From Chitinophagales bacterium (lineage in GTDB: Bacteria; Bacteroidota; Bacteroidia; Chitinophagales; Chitinophagaceae), in the NCBI GenBank assembly GCA_015654695.1, contig JAATGJ010000123.1, positions 1 to 64,000 of the forward strand: a stretch of DNA of 64,000 bases. The letters run 5' to 3'. The translations under genes were made by a program, and so were the position numbers. The notes under the pieces are model-generated. The model saw nothing but the letters and a program-made list of their open reading frames with translations. It was not told the DNA's origin and ran no database searches. Positions 62,974-64,000 of the stretch are shown here, piece by piece (position 1 is the stretch's first letter; every line of letters begins with the position of its first letter).

Positions 62974-63600
62974 ATGAAATTCACGACATTTTTTGCTTTG
63001 GCTTTTATCTCGGTTTACTCTTTTGGACAAGTTAAGGTCGCCAAAATTGACAGTAGCAATTTGCCTCGAAATGTAAAATATATTGGACACATTATAAATG
63101 CTGTAAAATGGACTGACAGTTTAGGACAAAACTTAGTTATTACAACTGAAACGGGGCAATATATAAGCAAGACTATACCGGAAGATGGCTATAAGGACGC
63201 TGCTTTATACGGGTATCATTACATTTTAAATGGGGACAGCGTAAAATTGACTTGGAAAGTTTATGACTTTAATAATGAATGCCCTGTTGATTTAGACCTT
63301 TACTTCATTGACAAGTCTTTTGCTATAACAGACCTGGATAAAAACGGAATTACAGAAGTTTGATTAATGTATAAAAATTCTTGCCATGGCGACGTTAGCC
63401 CTGTTCTAACAAAAATTATCATGTATGAAGGGGATAAAAAATATGCTCTCAGAGGAACAAGTAAAGTAAAAGTTTCAGCGACTGAATATGAAGGCGGAGA
63501 ATTTACTTTTGATGAAAACTTTAAAAATGCAGTTCTTGTATTCAGACAGTATGCTGAAAAACTGTGGACACAAAACAGAATAGAAAAATGGGATAGATAA
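62974..63600 (+). pseudogene. M949_RS01915-like secreted protein gene with an in-frame stop
   Basis: From the ATG at 62974, a signal peptide (to about YSFGQ) and an alpha/beta body (ITTETGQYISK, VYDFNNECPVDLDLYF, ITDLDKNGITEV) run to TGA at 63361-63363. The same frame continues at once with LMYKNSCHGDVSPV, EGDKKYALRG and EYEGGEFTFDE to TAA at 63600. Both parts match one family annotated as M949_RS01915-type, whose function is not established. A single substitution would restore a 208-residue product. TGA is an ordinary stop elsewhere in the window, so recoding is unlikely. Codon use and GC are somewhat lower than in neighbours. Confidence 0.75.
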
Positions 63601-63608
63601 TTGAACTC

Positions 63609-64000
63609 TTACACCGGAATCCTCTTCGTCCTTTCTTTCATCAGCAGTATAGCTTCTTCTTTGCTTGTAAACATATTATTAATGTTCACGAGGTTGTCAG
63701 CTAACTTATCATAGCGCTTGGTAAGCAGGAAAATAAAAATATGGAGGTAATGAATGCCATCAAATACAATGGCTTTGTTGCGGGCAAATTCATCTTTACG
63801 TTTTAAAAATTCCGCAGGCATTTCTGTATAGTGCATACCCGGCCGAAGGTGATGAATAATGTGGTAGCCGTCATTCCAGCAAATATCATTATACTTTGTA
63901 TTGATGCAGTTGATGGAACTGGTATAAAGATTATCCGGGTTAGTGCCGTCAATAAAAGCATGTTGCGTCCAGTTGCCAAGCATCATTACCAGTCTTGCAA
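63609..64000 (-). CDS. Fatty-acid desaturase-like protein, partial (5' end beyond the window)
   Basis: C-terminal 130 or so residues; the frame is open to the window edge at 64000. A His-rich motif, YHIIHHLRPGMHYTEMP, matches the third histidine box (HxxHH) of membrane-bound di-iron desaturases, followed by a helix and a basic tail. The protein would introduce a double bond or hydroxyl into a lipid acyl chain at the membrane. The start codon, first His boxes and most membrane helices are outside the window. Confidence 0.75.
   Translation of the reverse strand, partial: ARLVMMLGNWTQHAFIDGTNPDNLYTSSINCINTKYNDICWNDGYHIIHHLRPGMHYTEMPAEFLKRKDEFARNKAIVFDGIHYLHIFIFLLTKRYDKLADNLVNINNMFTSKEEAILLMKERTKRIPV

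Noticed and set aside
63361-63363. TGA read as tryptophan (alternative genetic code)
   Set aside because: TGA is the normal terminal stop of several intact genes here, for example gldK and the APC permease gene, and the hemD stop is TAA.

Overview
The window is a chromosomal segment of a Bacteroidota bacterium, most likely of the family Chitinophagaceae or a close relative. Evidence: a complete gldK-gldL-gldM-gldN gliding/type IX secretion cluster, a type IX C-terminal sorting domain, several short-leader promoters with the Bacteroidota TAnnTTTG -7 element, TonB-dependent receptors, and lineage-typical families (DUF4271, DUF4783, MBG repeats, haem-binding domain). The identification is from protein families alone.

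Layout. (1) About 1-11170 is an AT-rich accessory island. It holds an excisionase-like HTH gene, a 59-aa overlapping ORF, a D5/SF3 primase-helicase, an XRE repressor, a lipoprotein, and a four-gene minus-strand operon (10299 to 3925). That operon encodes a PHP-phosphoesterase/SMC-like ATPase (TrlF-like), a small membrane protein, a large membrane-anchored protein of unknown family and an alpha/beta hydrolase. The island ends at the 3' end of a tRNA-Arg(CCG), a classical integration site. The other end, and probably the integrase, lie left of the window. (2) 11419-15259 holds an HD phosphohydrolase, an MFS/HEAT transporter-like protein and a cyclic-nucleotide-binding protein. (3) 15754-24732 is one gene for a 2992-aa secreted mosaic protein: a tandem beta module, a subtilase with Glu at the catalytic His position, MBG domains, a long NGQLQALV octapeptide region, a LamG domain and a T9SS signal. 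(4) 24812-34788 holds a TPR-adenylate cyclase, MarC, a B12-riboswitch-controlled TonB receptor, a second TonB receptor, and a permease with a PLP enzyme. (5) 34851-44090 holds TolC and HlyD efflux parts, gpsA, hemW, a BamA-like protein, DUF4271 and a hemD interrupted by a stop codon. (6) 44188-51342 holds a YyaL-type thioredoxin-domain protein and gldKLMN. (7) 51600-64000 holds uvrC, an ECF sigma factor with an unusual membrane partner, gpmI, nadC, a YciH-type factor, isocitrate dehydrogenase, apaG, a broken lipoprotein-like gene and a partial desaturase.

Most worth following up: the TrlF-like operon as a candidate defence system; the NGQL octapeptide region, which splits an MBG domain; the in-frame stops in hemD and in the gene at 62974-63600; and a palindromic repeat inserted in frame into the YyaL-type gene. 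No rRNA, CRISPR array or intact insertion sequence was seen.
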